Assembly: GCF_011397635.1 (NCBI RefSeq) | Contig: NC_064752.1 | Coordinates: 17,501-81,500, forward strand | DNA length: 64,000 nt | Reading direction: 5' to 3' | DNA from: Epinephelus fuscoguttatus | Lineage: Eukaryota > Chordata > Actinopteri > Perciformes > Serranidae | Shown here: positions 18,901-30,513 of the stretch, one piece after another | How positions within the stretch are numbered: position 1 is the first letter of the stretch | Layout of the letters: the number at the start of each line of letters is the position of its first letter | The notes under the pieces: generated by a model | Told to the model about the DNA's origin: nothing | The model's database searches: none | The model's input: only the letters and a program-made list of their open reading frames with translations | Program-made: the position numbers and the translations under genes

Positions 18901-21900
18901 GTAAGGCCGTCCCTCCACGTTCTCATTCCTTTATAGATCATAAAGTTCTCTCAGTTTGGAGGTGCTCATGCTCCACCTGGTGATGGTGATGGAGATAATT
19001 ATTTGTTGTCCACAATGGCAAGACAAAATGATATAACCACTGTGCTGGTGCAGCAACAAGATCTCTAATCTTTGTCGCTGAGAGAGATTCAAGTGTTTGA
19101 TGGAGACCCTCTGCAGTTTCCTGCCTGTATGAGAGTCTTTGAGCACAGTACTGAAGAAAAGACAGATGATGCAACAGACTGTCTGCACCTCCTGGAGCAG
19201 TTCACCACTGGGGGACAAACAAGAGCTTTTGTCAAACAGGGGTCAACAAATAGCTGCAGACAGAGGATGTAACCTGACCTGACTTTCTGTGTTTTAACAT
19301 AATGATTAAAATATGCTTCATCTTTCAGGGTCAGGTGACGTCACAGTGGTCGTCAAAGAAGGGAGTGATGCTGTGTTACCCTGTTCCCTCAGCACCAAGG
19401 AGAGCATTTCAGCAAAGCTCTTTGACTGGAGGAAAGCTGCTCAGAAAGATGGAAAAAAGAAGGAGGTGTTCTATTATGATGCAGGCATCCATTACAACAA
19501 TGGTCGTCCAGGTCAGAGTGAGCAGTTCAAAGGTCGAGTCTTTCATTTTCCAGGAGAACTGAAACACGGCAACGCCTCCATCATCATCAGAAATACGACA
19601 GTGACTGACAGTGGAAACTACACCTGTGATTTTCCACGTCTTCAGCCACGTCAAACATTCCACATTGAGCTTGTTGTTGGTGAGTACTTTAATGAAACAG
19701 TTAAAGATCTCCAGCTGTTATTTTAGGTTTGACCCCAGCTGTTCTTCTTTGTTCATTCAGTCGTCTGTTTAAGTCACTGACGATGAGTTACACCATGAAA
19801 GTTTGACTTTAATTACATATCCAACATGTTGATGAAACGTGAATAATTACTGTATATTTATTTGTACAGTTATAGTACAGTTTTTGAGATTTTTTTTCCC
19901 CCTAACCTCAGGACTGATTTGAAAGCAGCACCACGTGTATCTCAGACCTGACAAGATATAAACACAGCACAGAAACTCTTTAATATTATAATGTCACATT
20001 TATGTTGAGACTCAGTTTTAGAATCAACTCTGTGACACTTTCTGAGATGTTATTAGGATAAAATGACCTGGTAATAATCCTGCAGTCAGTCGGGGACGTT
20101 TACTTTGTTGGTGACTGATACAAAAGCACTTGAAGCAGCAGCAGTCTGACCTCTCGTACTGATGGAAGCAGTGATAATTACACAAGGGGTCGTTACACAT
20201 CTGTTGTAATTTTTATTCACTGATTTGAACAGTATTTTCATTTTAAATAAGAATTGAGTTGAATATAAAGGACGTGAGGCTGTTCATATTCTGTACTTTT
20301 TTACACCTTTGCTCCAGCGATAGGTTTCCACCATTTTTTGGGGGGATTTGGTAGTTGAGGTCACTGTGACCTTGTGTCTGTCTAATTTTGTGAAGGCCTT
20401 GAGGGAATGTCCTCACATTTTGCACAAATGTCAAGTTGGACTCAAGAATGAACTGAATAGAGTTTGATGGGCAGAGGTCAAAGGTCACTGTGACCTCACA
20501 AAACACATTTTTGGCCATAACTTAAGAATTTATTTGTAATTATGACAAAATTTCACAGAAATGTTTGATAGGGTAAACGATGAAGTGATGACATACTATA
20601 TCCAAAAGGTCAAAGGTCACTGTCACTGTGACATCATAATGTTCTGCATTAAACACTTTTCTGGCCTTTACTCAGCGTCATATCTCAGGAAGTGAAGGGG
20701 AGACATTTGGCCAGACACTGAATTGGTGACTCTAATCTTGGGTGTCCACCCTGAAACTGTGATGATGGTACACTTCTTCTTCCTCCTCTGTGCCATAGAG
20801 TTCCATTGTGGTTAAAAACACATCAGTGAGCCACACGTGTTCTTTCACTGCCATGAACACACACACTATAGTTGATTTTGACTCAATCCACACACACCGC
20901 CCTGCTGCTGTACATAAAGCAGCATATGTAGATTAATCCACTGCAGAAAATAGTCCCCACCAAATGAACTATTTCATTCTGTTTATTTGACAAAACTACA
21001 GTGAGAATCTGTTTTACTGAGACCTTTACAAACATAAAACTATATATCTGTGACCTGTTTTTAAAGATGTACATCTCCAGCTTGGTGCTGAGAGCCACAG
21101 ACCGTCTGTCTCAACACTTTCTGACCTCTCTGTAAAACACAATGTTGGTTTTGATCTTTTCTCAAGATTTGCTGACAGCAAGAAAAATACAGAATGACAT
21201 CAGGCTTATTGTTTAAGGTCTGATTTCATGTCTCCTTCAGGCAAATCTCTTGGTTGCTGGTCCTCCCTCCTTAAAAAACTTAAACATAAATGTATTGTGC
21301 TTGTTCACAACACTTTTGTAAATGTGCATGTGCAAAGCTGCAGATTTCCTCACGGAGTTATTGGAGCAGCTGAACTCCTCACAGCACATTCTCCACAGTA
21401 TAAATCCCCACCTCCTGTCAGCCTGTGCTGCTGTTGGTATCAGAACATTTACCTGACACCTTATTTCTCCTCTTTCTCCTCTGCTTGGTCTTTTCTTTCC
21501 ACACAAGCTGTCTGCCTCTGCTCACAACTCTGCTTCCAGTCTTAACTCATGTGACTTAAAATGGCTGCTGCTTGTTTAACTGCTTCAGTGTACTACCTAG
21601 ATCAGGTGAGTGTTCTCAACAAACTTAAGTCCTGTTCACATCCAGTGTGACTCACCAAAACAAATCAAATGCTTTTCCTTCCTCGTAAAACATTTACATC
21701 CAACATTTTGTACATCCGTGTTTTCCAGTTTGTGTTCCTCTTCCCTGTCTTTGTTGGCGCTTCACTGAATGTCCATCTTCAAGTTGTTATGTTAAACGTC
21801 TGCAGGCTGTAGCTTCATATTTACTGCACAGACATGAGAGTGGTATCAGTCTTTTCCATCCAAACTCTGCTTCTCCTCATCTAACTCTCAGTGGTGCAAA

Positions 21901-23125
21901 CTTCTCACCTTTCAGTGAAAATAACAGATATTCTTTCTCAACAGTTTAAAGGCTGATCAAAAGAGCCAATCACATGACACAAACACATGATATTATAACT
22001 CTCCCAGTGAAGCTGTTTTTTTTAGCAAACTGAAACTCACACTGAACATTGTCACATTCATGGTTTACTGATAACCTCAAGCTCACCTCCCTGTCCTGAG
22101 TGCAGACACACTGTCCCTCTCTCCTCTCTCACCCCACACACACACACTGAATGCTTCTGTAGAGGCTGCAATGCACTCTGCTGTTTTCTAACTGTGTTTA
22201 CAAGCTGCAGTTCAGGAGTGAACAGGTCAGGGTCTCATGATGGAGCATTACATTAGACGAAATTTGTGTTATTTTATGATTTATTTATTTATTGACCAAA
22301 GGCCTATATTTGGGTGCCTTATTTCCTACTGTTTCTTTCAGTTGTAAAGGTTGTTAAATCAGTCATATCTAAGCCCTGTCTTAAAACTGATCAAACAGCA
22401 AAAACAAGCTGTAAAGAGAAAAAGCAGCTCCCTCATTACATGCATGGCATTGTATATATGTGTGTATGGATTTGTGCTTTTGCTTCATTGTAACTGTTGA
22501 AACTCCAAAACTAAGAACATTTGACAAGTTCATGATATCACCCACAAATGAATGTTCCTCTTTGTCTTTCAGAGCCCATCTTAAAGGACCGATCAGGAGA
22601 AAACCCAGGTGATGATGTCACTTTGCTACAACTCTGTAGACCTCAGAATCAGTCAGATCTTTAGATACAGTACCTTCAGTTTACTTTGATTGTTCTCACA
22701 CAGTGTAGCAGGCAGACAGCAGCAGAGGGGAAATGAGCTTTATTAATTTAACATGTTAACAAGCTAAGAAGATCACTCACCTTCAGTCTGAGTGTATTCA
22801 GTCTGATTTGGTTCTCTGCAGCTGTAAAGTCCACAGTATTGTTTGATTGGACATTCAATTCAATTCAATTTTATTTATAAAGCCCAATATCACAAATCAC
22901 AATTTGCCTCGCAGGGCTTTACAGCATACGACATCCCTCTGTCTTGAGGACCCTCACAGCGGATAAGGAAAAACTCCCCAAAAAAACCCTTTGACGGGGA
23001 AAAAAATGGTAGAAACCTCAGGAAGAGCAACTGAGGAGGGATCCCTCTTCCAGGACGGACAGACGTGCAATAGATGTCGTACAGAACAGATCAGCATAAT
23101 AAAGTAACAGTAATCCATATGACAC

Positions 23126-23169
<44 letters not shown>

Positions 23170-26100
23170 GTAATGACAGTAGCTTACAACAACATTATTG
23201 AAAGTAATAATATTATAGTTATAGTTCTGGCTACTGCGGTACAATATGTTGAAAGTATGTATTAATATCTGGCAGTATACATGTGTGACAATAGTCATAT
23301 GTGTATAATAACAGTAGAAGTATGACTAATGACTATTGATGGCAGCAGCAGCAGGAGGCATCTGGCAGGACCACGGCAGCAGCACAACCACACACGTCAC
23401 GCTGTCCAGGCACCGCTGTGATATGAGTTAATCTGAGAGACAGTGGAGCACAAAGGCTCCGGAGAAGAAGCCGAGTTAGTGACATCCAGAATGGCCGAGT
23501 TAGCAAGATGCAGTAATAGAATACGAGAGAGAGAGAGAGAGAGAAGGAGAGAAGGAGAGAAGGTGCCTGGTGTATTATAGGGGGGTCCTCCGGCAGACTA
23601 GGCCTAAGTCAGCCTAACTAGGGGCTGGTACAGGGCAAGCCTGAGCCAGCCCTAACTATAAGCTTTATCAAAGAGGAAAGTCTTAAGTCTAGTCTTAAAT
23701 GTGAAGACGGTGTCTGCCTCCTAGACCGCAACAGGTAGGATTTTAAATTCAGTTCTGGATTTTACAGGGAGCCAGTGCAGAGAAGCTAAAACAGGAGAAA
23801 TATGATCTCGTTTCTTAGTTCCTGTTAGTACACGTGCTGCTGCATTCTGAATTAGCTGGAGAGTTTTTAAGGACTTACTAGAGCTACCTGATAATAGAGA
23901 GTTACAGTAATCCAGTCTAGAGGTAACAAAAGCGTGGACCAATTTTTCTGCATCTTTTCGGGTCAGGATAGGCCTAATTTTCGCAATATTACGCGGATGA
24001 AAAAATGCAGTTCGTGAGGTTTGTTTTAAATGAGAATTAAAAGACAAATCTTGATCAAATATTACTCCGAGGTTTCTTACGGTAGTGCTTGAGGCCAGAG
24101 CAATGCCATCTAGAGAAACTATGTCATCAGATAAAGAGTCTCTGAGTTGTTTGGGGCCAAGAACAATAACTTCAGTTTTGTCTGAATTTAACATCAGGAA
24201 ATTGGTGCTCATCCAAGTTTTTATGTCTTTAAGGCAGTTATGGAGTTTAGTTAATTGATTAGTTTCTTCTGGCTTCATCGATAAATACAACTGAGAATCA
24301 TCCGCATAACAATGGAAATTTATAGTGTGATTTCTAATGATGTTACCTAAAGGAAGCATATATAGAGTAAATAGGATTGGTCCGAGCACAGGACCTTGCG
24401 GAACTCCAAAACAAACTTTGGTACGTAAGGACGATACATTATGAATGTGAACAAACTGAAAACGATCAAATATACTGTATAAAATTTAAACCAGCTCAGT
24501 ACAGAAACTTTTAGGCCAATTAAGTGATCCAGTCTCTGCAGTAGAATTTGATGGTTAATTGTGTCAAACGCCGCACTAAGATCTAATAAAACAAGTACAG
24601 AGACGAGTCCTTTGTCTGAAGCAATCAGAAGGTCATTTGTAATTTTAACTAGTGCTGTCTCAGTGCTATGATGCACTCTAAATCCTGACTGAAATTCCTC
24701 AAATAAATTATTATCATGGAGAAAATCACACAGCTGGTCTGCGACTACTTTCTCAAGGATCTTTGAAAGAAAGGGAAGATTAGATATTGGTCTATAGTTG
24801 GCTAACACCTCTGGATCCAGGGTGGGCTTTTTTAGTAGAGGTTTAATTACAGCTACCTTAAAAGACTGTGGTACATAGCCTGTTAATAAGGATATATTGA
24901 TCATATCTAATATATGAGTGTTAACTAAAGGAAAGACCTCCTTAAGTAGCCTAGTTGGGATGGGGTCTAAGAGACACGTTGATGATTTGGATGAAGAAAT
25001 CACTGTGGTCGATTCTTGAAGAGAAATTGGGGAGAAGCAATCTAAATATATATTAGGTCTTACAGCTGTGTTTGAGGTTAGATAGGTACTATCTGAGGGC
25101 AGGAGGTCATGAATTTTGCTTCTAATAGTTAGAATTTTGTCATTAAAAAAGCTCATAAAATCATTACTGCTAAGGGCTAAAGGAATACAAGGCTCAATAG
25201 AGCTTTGACTCTCAGTCAGCCTGGCTACAGTGCTGAAAAGAAACCTGGGATTATTTTTGTTTTCTTCTATTAATGCTGAGTAATAGTTTGCTCTGGCATT
25301 GCAGAGGCCCCTCTTATAAGTTTTGAGACTGTCTGTCCAGATTAAACGAGATTCTTCCAGTTTGGTTAATCGCCAATTCCTTTCAAATTTTCGCGATATT
25401 TGTTTTAACTTACGGGTTTGAGAGTTATACCAAGGAGCGAACTTTCTTTGCTTTTTTAACTTCTTTTTAAGAGGAGCTACAGAGTCAAGTGTTGTTCGCT
25501 GATCAAAGTCGGTACAGGAAACCTCTGTTACTGAGGGACTTGGTATTGAATTTAACAACGGAGTAATCTTTTCCTTAAATTTTGCGACAGCACTATCTGA
25601 TAAACATCTAGTATAGTAACTGTTGCTGAGTGGCGTGTAATCGAGTAAAAAGAAATCAAAAGTAATCAGATAATGATACGATAGCTAGGTATTGAGAGTA
25701 AATGTATTAGGTTATCAATTTCAATTCCATACGTCAGAACTAGATCGAGGGTATGGTTAAAACAGTGAGTGGGTTCATGTACACCCTGACTGAAGCCAGT
25801 GGAGTCTAATAATGAGATAAACGCGGTAGCCAGGGAGTCATTATCAACATCAACATGAATGTTAAAATCGCCTACAATAATAACTTTATCTGATTTAAGA
25901 ACTAAACTGGATAAAAACTCTGAGAATTCAGAAACAAATTCAGAATACGGGCCAGGAGCACGGTACACTATAACAAATAAAAGTGGCTGCGAGGTTTTCC
26001 AGGTCGGATGTAAAAGACTAAGAACGAGGCTTTCAAATGAATTATAATCTAGTTTAGGTTTAGGATTGATTAACAGGCTAGAGTTAAAAATGGCTGCAAC

Positions 26101-28666
26101 TCCCCCTCCTCGGCCGCTGCCTCGAGGAATGTGGGTATTATTATGACTGGGAGGAGTGGACTCATTTAGACTGACATATTCATCTGGACACAGCCAGGTT
26201 TCAGTGAGACTGAGTAAATCAATATGATTATCTGATATTGATTCGTTTATTAACACTGCTTTAGACGATAGAGACCTGATATTTAACAGTCCGCATTTAA
26301 TTCTCCTGTTTTGTCTTTCTGTCACAGAAGAGGTTTTAATTTTTATGAGGTTGTTATGCACAACTCCTCTTTGTTTAATTTTAGATTTAGATAATTTAGG
26401 TGGTCGGGGGACAGACACCGTTTGTATAAAACTATGAAAACTATGGCTGGGTAACTGAACTAGAAGCTCAGAGAAGCGTGTAGGACTGCGACTCTGAGTC
26501 CTGGTCTCAACTCTGGGTTGTCAGGGATTTAAATTACTAATAAAGTTTGCCAGGTTCCTAGAAATGAGAGCAGCTCCATGCAAAGTGGGATGAATGCCGT
26601 CTCTCCTAATAAGACCAGGTTTTCCCCAGAAAGTTTGCCAATTATTAATGACCCACATCGTTGCTGGACACCACCTGGACAGCCAGCGATTAAATGATGA
26701 CATGCGGCTAAACATGTCATCACTGGTCAGATTTGGGAGGGGTCCAGAGAAAACTACGGAGTCCGACATCGTTTTTGCATATTCACACACCGAGGCAATA
26801 TTAATTTTAGTGACCTCCGATTGGCGTAACCGGGTGTCATTGCCGCCGACGTGAATAACAATCTTACTGAATCTACGTTTAGCTTTAGCCAGCAGTTTTA
26901 AATTTGATTCAATGTCGCCCGCTCTGGCCCCAGGGATACATTTGACTATGGCCGCTGGTGTTGCTAACTTCACGTTTCTCAGAATAGAGCTGCCAATAAC
27001 CAGAGTTTTATCCTCAGCGGGTGTGTCGCTGAGTGGGGAAAAGCGGTTGGAAACGTGAACAGGCTGGTGGTGAGCCGCGGGCTTCGGCTTGGAGCTGTGC
27101 TTCTGGTGAACTGTAACCCAACCTCCCGGCTGAACGGGAGTTACCGGAGGACAGTTAGCAGAGGCTAAGGCTATGCTATGTGGCTCCGCACCGGCTACAG
27201 GGGGCTGGCTAACTACCGCAGCTACTGAATGGTTTTCCATGGTGCGGAGACGCGCTTCTACTTCACTAAGCCTCGCCTCCAACGCAGCAAATAAGCTACA
27301 CTTGTTACAATTACCACTGTCGCTAAAGGAGGCTGAGGCATAACTGAACATTTGGCACACCGAGCAAGAAAGAGCAGAGGGAGAAGTTTAAAGCTAATGT
27401 AGCTACCAAGGCTAGTAACGTGCAACAACAGCTAAGAGATTAGCGAGAAAGTCGTAGAAAGGAGGAGAGCTATAAGTGCTTAAACAGAACCAGTGTGGGT
27501 TAAGACTTGAAGTAGACATTAAAGCAACGTTTAAGCAACTGAAGTGAGAAAGCAGGCTACTAGAATTCACCAGAGCAGTACAGAGACGCTGTCACAGAAA
27601 CACCCGAAATGACACAACTCGATAATAATAATAATAATAAATAACAACAATAATAATAATAATAATAATTGCATACTTTTTATTGTAACTCTTATGTCGG
27701 CACTTTTGTTTTTGATATTTGTTTCTTGTGTTCATTGTGGTTTTGTTTGTTCGCTGCTGCTGCTGTGTCATGAAATAATCTGTGTAAACCTTTCATATTT
27801 GAATTTAGCTTGACAGAACTAAACTAACTAAACATTGTACTTTACTCAATAATGGAACTTTAGCTGCAGCCCACAGTAATCTTAAGGATTTTGTTTGATG
27901 ACTTGATTAGTGGTTTGATTCACAGTTGTCAGAAAGTAGTGAAAATGCCTTCATGAGGTCCCAGAGCCCAGTGTGGACGTCTTCAAACCTTCTTTTGTCC
28001 AAATAACAATCCAAAGATAATATAGATGATAAAGATGAATATATTTGTGGTCGCTGAATGACAAATACCATCAGTTATTACTTTTCTGATTAATAAATAT
28101 ATTGATTTACAGATAATTGATTATCTTTTCAGCACTGCTTTACTGCAGATGTAGTGCCATAGAAATTGTTTCATAGATCTAGACCAGTGCTTCTCAAACT
28201 TGTACACCACCTCAGAAAATATTAATCTCTCCAGATACCACCACTATAATCAGTGTTAAAATACAGAAGGCCTACCCTATTCATTTCAGGCAGGAGGCAG
28301 GTTTATTCCTCATCAGAAGATTAATTATTGTCGCCTGTTGTCGACCACAGCCAAGCTGGTCAAAGGGGTGGTACAAGAACTGGAACTTAAACTGTTCCAC
28401 ACTGTAAGGGCCAGACCCTCATCAGGTGCTGTGGAAACTTCATTAACACTCCTCAAGTAGCCACTAGTGCCTGTGTTCAGTTCAGAGTCGTCCGCTTCAG
28501 TTTCCACAGAGCTGCTTGAAATATTCTAATCCTGATCCACACTTCTCTTCCTAATAGTTTCCATTTAAAGTCATAATTGCAGTGGTTTTAAACCATTAAT
28601 TTTAGCTCCACTTTCCAACTTGCTGTCACAGTTTAGCTTGAAACTTATCACGAACACATGTGCAGG

Positions 28667-28751
<85 letters not shown>

Positions 28752-30466
28752 GCTATCAAGACACATTTCAAATGAAAGTACTTAAACTATGATCCCTGAA
28801 ATGTAATTTAAAATGAGTTTTGCCTTTCCTGTCATATTTTGTATTGACATCAGCCTGCTATATATATATATATATATATATATTCAGAGTAATTTAACAG
28901 TTAAAAAAATATTTCAGCAATTGCTCCACACATCAATATCATAGTTTGAGAACCAGGATCAGAACAAATAAATATTTCAAGAATCTGAGACTTTCAGTGG
29001 TCAAATTCTTAATTTCCCAAAAGAGGTAAAACTGTTGAAAACTCGTGTCCTCTCAAACTGCTGGGATGTGCAGTTAAAGCTCACATTGTGCTTTTTTTCT
29101 TCTCTCTCTTAAACACAATGTATTCCACAGGCAGGGATAAACAGAAAAACATCCCATCATTACATTTATATTTCCGTCCTTAATAAGCTTTTGTTTATCC
29201 TGTGTTCACAGCTGCAACTCCAAAGCCGTCTATCAGGACGCTGAATGCCACAGTGGGGGTGCTGCTGCAGTGTGAGGTTCGAAGTGCCTCTCCAGAGCCA
29301 CATCTTCAGTGGCAGGACAGTGCTGGAAACAAACTTCCTGCTGAGGAGCCACAGGTCTCAGAGAGAGAAGGCTGCTACTACATCACCCTCAACGCCAATG
29401 TGACCAAGAGTGACCGCTACCACTGTGTGGTGACACAGGAGGAAATCAGTCATCAGACTCATGAGGAGACATTTGTGTTTATCAGAGGTGAGATTTCTTT
29501 CTTTGAGATTTAATTGTCAAATAATTTTAATTGTTTGTATGTTTATAGTTTTCAAAGATTTTTAGACTCCTTTAATTGTTGTTGTGTGTAGTCTGTGATC
29601 GATGTGCTGTACCTGATATGCAGTTACATTTTGAGTTTTACATTTGCTTTTTGTCATGTGTTTCAGAGACAGTGTGTGAGGACTCATCCTGCAAAGTGGC
29701 TGCTGGATGGTTGTTTGGTGGTTTGGTTTTAGGAGCTGTTACTGTTGTTGCTCTACAAGCTCTGCTTGTAGCTACAAAGTCCATCACAGTAAACTGCAAT
29801 AGAGGTGAGTTTATATAATTGATTGATCAACAGTCTCTAACTATCTCATGTCTTGACTCTTTTTGTCTCCTCAGATATGAACAGTTCTGTTAGTATTTAC
29901 ATGAAGCCTCTGGTCTTAATACTGATTTATTAAAGTAAATATAGCACAGTCATGAATCTGTTACTGTAATCAGTCATTTAATTCCTTCACTCACATTTCA
30001 AAGTGGAGGCCTTACATTATGTAAAACAATAAAACAAAAGGGCTCCTCTAGATCAATAATGTTAATTCATGACAGTTTATCAGTTTATCATTCAGCAAAT
30101 TATATTTTGGATTAGCTCTCAAACTATTTCATTAAAGCGAGCAGAATGTCAGAACTATTATTATCATTATTATTATTATTATTGTATTAATAATGATAAT
30201 AATAATATCTGTGAAACATAAATTAATTCATGAGCTGCTGAATCAGTCTCAGTATTAACTGTTTGAAAACAGACTTGAAGGACCAAACAAAAGTATTTTT
30301 GTGTGAGCCAACAAAATTATTTCTATTTACTGTAAAAGTTGACTTTATGTAATATAAACTTTTCTTTGCTGCAGGTTCTCGTCTGAAGGAAAACAGGTCG
30401 TCTAACCAGAGAAACGGTTCATGTACAGACTCTTCAGAGTTCCCCCTGAGGTCACCAGCTGTTTAG
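15896..30466 (+). CDS. Ig-superfamily membrane receptor A (B7/butyrophilin-like), 325 aa, six exons
   Basis: Predicted type I cell-surface immune regulator. Exons are 15896-15980, 19329-19679, 22573-22608, 29212-29487, 29667-29804 and 30375-30466. All have GT/AG ends and phase-1 junctions and splice to 326 codons including TAG. Signal peptide is residues 1-~29. A V-set domain at ~30-146 has C47 and C128, W62 and the TDSGNYTC signature. A 12-residue hinge ([12 protein letters not shown]) follows. The second Ig domain at ~159-249 has C178, C229 and W191. The transmembrane helix is at ~260-286. The tail (287-325) lacks Tyr, so no ITIM or ITAM. Possible N-glycans are N110, N117, N125, N169 and N220. 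The layout fits B7 family, butyrophilin-like or VTCN1/CD276-like teleost proteins, and the exact orthologue is unclear. Its introns carry a large transposon load. Confidence 0.85.
16301..16625 (+). mobile_element. LINE 3' end in gene A intron 1
   Basis: The frame ending at 16414 reads [18 protein letters not shown], the last residues of an L2/CR1-type ORF2. It is followed by the GTCTTGGCCAGG 3' UTR and a (TAAA)n tail at 16590-16620. Gene B has the same insertion, so it pre-dates the duplication. Confidence 0.6.
16640..17700. other. Gene A intron 1 segment absent from gene B
   Basis: AT-rich, non-coding, with a short TAGA repeat at 16736-16751. Gene B jumps from a match at 16675 to one at 18046 of A, so a ~1.37-kb deletion removed this part and more from B. 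I see no gene here. Confidence 0.5.
17993..18291 (-). mobile_element. Tc1/mariner remnant, 3' terminal part (copy 2, gene A intron 1)
   Basis: Nearly identical to 3933-4232; it starts ACACTGCTCAAAAAAAATAAGGG. It retains the decayed transposase C-terminus on the minus strand. Confidence 0.6.
18990..19270 (+). pseudogene. Fossil BEL/Pao gag fragment in gene A intron 1
   Basis: The plus-strand frames read [16 protein letters not shown], then after a stop [14 protein letters not shown] and [15 protein letters not shown]. These line up with the gag of the BEL/Pao element at 37150-37370 (RHNDITALLVQQNL, MRNIPVFDGDPL, FSDCLSFLEQYTRG). Gene B has the same fragment 60-250 bp before its V-set exon, so it is older than the A/B duplication. 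Confidence 0.7.
19329..19679 (+). CDS. Gene A exon 2: V-set Ig domain
   Basis: Acceptor TCTTTCAG|GG and donor TTGTTG|GTGAG. 351 bp, phase 1 at both ends. It encodes residues 29-146 with VLPCSL, FDWRK, GRVFHF and [10 protein letters not shown]. Tracts before residue 67 are identical in gene B, while residues 68-142 differ at 13 positions. Confidence 0.88.
20358..20372. promoter_or_regulatory. Perfect consensus estrogen-response element
   Basis: AGGTCACTGTGACCT; its reverse complement AGGTCACAGTGACCT is the classic vitellogenin-type ERE. Sequence match only; activity is unknown. Confidence 0.6.
20475..20496. promoter_or_regulatory. Composite DR1 plus perfect ERE
   Basis: AGGTCAAAGGTCA (a DR1 site, as used by RXR partners and HNF4) overlaps a second perfect AGGTCACTGTGACCT palindrome. 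A third DR1 is at 20607-20619. Confidence 0.55.
22573..22608 (+). CDS. Gene A exon 3: 12-residue hinge
   Basis: A 36-bp phase-1 exon (AGCCCATCTTAAAGGACCG...) between TCTTTCAG and GTGATG. It encodes [12 protein letters not shown], a charged linker between the two Ig domains. The gene B counterpart at 59079-59114 encodes [12 protein letters not shown]. Conservation of length, phase and sequence supports it as real. Confidence 0.75.
23130..23161 (+). repeat. (GA)n microsatellite in L2 3' UTR
   Basis: About 16 GA units. The equivalent position in the second L2 copy (39632-39705 on the other strand) is expanded to over 35 units. Confidence 0.9.
23721..25558 (-). pseudogene. L2-like LINE ORF2, reverse transcriptase
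   Basis: Two overlapping frames (25558-24347 and 24389-23721). Motifs are [46 protein letters not shown], and [12 protein letters not shown] with the intact Asp pair. A small insertion near 24480 shifts the frame between palm halves. The C-terminus ([28 protein letters not shown]) is standard for L2/CR1 elements. Confidence 0.8.
25666..26418 (-). pseudogene. L2-like LINE ORF2, APE endonuclease
   Basis: Open frame of 250 residues with [36 protein letters not shown] and HTLDLVL. These are the APE endonuclease motifs, including catalytic-type Glu and Asp-Asn. The frame is broken before RT (25558-25666), so ORF2 cannot be made whole. Confidence 0.75.
26521..27360 (-). CDS. L2-like LINE ORF1: SGNH-type esterase, 279 aa
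   Basis: N-terminal CX2C-like and coiled-coil region (residues 10-45). This is followed by an esterase fold with block [12 protein letters not shown] (~120-131, nucleophile Ser), block [11 protein letters not shown] (~171-178, Gly/Asn) and block V DGIHPT (~255, Asp/His). These are the catalytic blocks of GDSL/SGNH hydrolases found as ORF1 in CR1/L2 LINEs, thought to act on lipids or protein during retrotransposition. The frame is open and could still encode protein. Confidence 0.75.
   Translation of the reverse strand: MCQMFSYASASFSDSGNCNKCSLFAALEARLSEVEARLRTMENHSVAAVVSQPPVAGAEPHSIALASANCPPVTPVQPGGWVTVHQKHSSKPKPAAHHQPVHVSNRFSPLSDTPAEDKTLVIGSSILRNVKLATPAAIVKCIPGARAGDIESNLKLLAKAKRRFSKIVIHVGGNDTRLRQSEVTKINIASVCEYAKTMSDSVVFSGPLPNLTSDDMFSRMSSFNRWLSRWCPATMWVINNWQTFWGKPGLIRRDGIHPTLHGAALISRNLANFISNLNP
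27625..27670 (+). repeat. (AAT)n microsatellite
   Basis: Imperfect ATA/AAT triplet run directly beyond the 5' end of the L2-like LINE. Confidence 0.85.
28185..28957. mobile_element. hAT-like MITE in gene A intron 3
   Basis: The left end CAGTGCTTCTCAAACTTG and the inverted right end (GTTTGAGAACCAGG) are hAT/Charlie-type termini. The flanking 8-mers ATCTAGAC and ATCAGAAC are a possible decayed target duplication. Two (AT)n tracts (28668-28749, 28859-28881) lie inside, each next to a GCAGGCT/AGCCTGC inverted motif. Confidence 0.5.
28668..28749 (+). repeat. (AT)n microsatellite, about 80 bp
   Basis: Uninterrupted AT dinucleotide run able to form cruciforms; a second shorter run is at 28859-28881. 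Confidence 0.95.
29212..29487 (+). CDS. Gene A exon 4: membrane-proximal Ig domain
   Basis: 276 bp, phase 1, acceptor GTTCACAG|CT, donor AGAG|GTGAG. Residues ~158-249 include [14 protein letters not shown] and YHCVVTQEE. The YxC block and the B-strand Cys fit a C-type Ig domain of B7/butyrophilin proteins. A has an extra Cys212 (GCYY) where B has Arg. Confidence 0.85.
29667..29804 (+). CDS. Gene A exon 5: transmembrane segment
   Basis: 138 bp, phase 1. A juxtamembrane CEDSSCK motif with two Cys precedes [20 protein letters not shown], a ~26-residue hydrophobic helix. Cytoplasmic residues KSITVNCNR follow. Confidence 0.85.
30375..30466 (+). CDS. Gene A exon 6: cytoplasmic tail and stop
   Basis: Acceptor TTGCTGCAG|GT. 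It encodes a 30-residue Ser/Arg/Asn-rich tail ending RSPAV and a TAG at 30464-30466. No Tyr is present. A (TG)n run follows the stop, and an AATAAA is at ~30610. Confidence 0.75.

Positions 30467-30513
<47 letters not shown>
30467..30513 (+). repeat. (TG)n microsatellite in gene A 3' UTR
   Basis: About 22 TG units directly after the stop codon, so any length change would alter the mRNA 3' UTR. Confidence 0.9.

Larger units (their letters stand above)
20270..20760. repeat. Dispersed repeat with nuclear-receptor half-sites, gene A intron 2
   Basis: A non-coding block holding repeated AGGTCA motifs: perfect AGGTCANNNTGACCT palindromes at 20358-20372 and 20482-20496, and DR1 pairs at 20475-20487 and 20607-20619. 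The phrasing (AAAGGTCACTGTGACC, CACATTTTTGGCCATAACT) is that of an abundant percomorph repeat. I do not see it in gene B intron 2. Confidence 0.65.
22855..27605 (-). mobile_element. L2-like LINE in gene A intron 3, near full length
   Basis: Minus-strand order: ORF1 esterase (27360-26521), endonuclease (26418-25666), reverse transcriptase (25558-23721), 3' UTR with GA microsatellites, and an (ATTGA)n tail at 22855-22875. The 3' terminal sequence (TTTATTTATAAAGCCCAATATC on the plus strand) recurs at 31236-31366 and 39860-39975. Frameshifts inactivate ORF2. Gene B lacks it. Confidence 0.8.

Noticed and set aside
18931..19218. Minus-strand frames over the intron 1 gag fossil
   Set aside because: They are antisense shadows of the plus-strand gag-like sequence and have no family similarity.
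23128..23162. (GA)n and the large (CT)n arrays as candidate CRISPR-like or satellite arrays
   Set aside because: They are plain dinucleotide microsatellites located in L2 3' UTRs, with no spacers.
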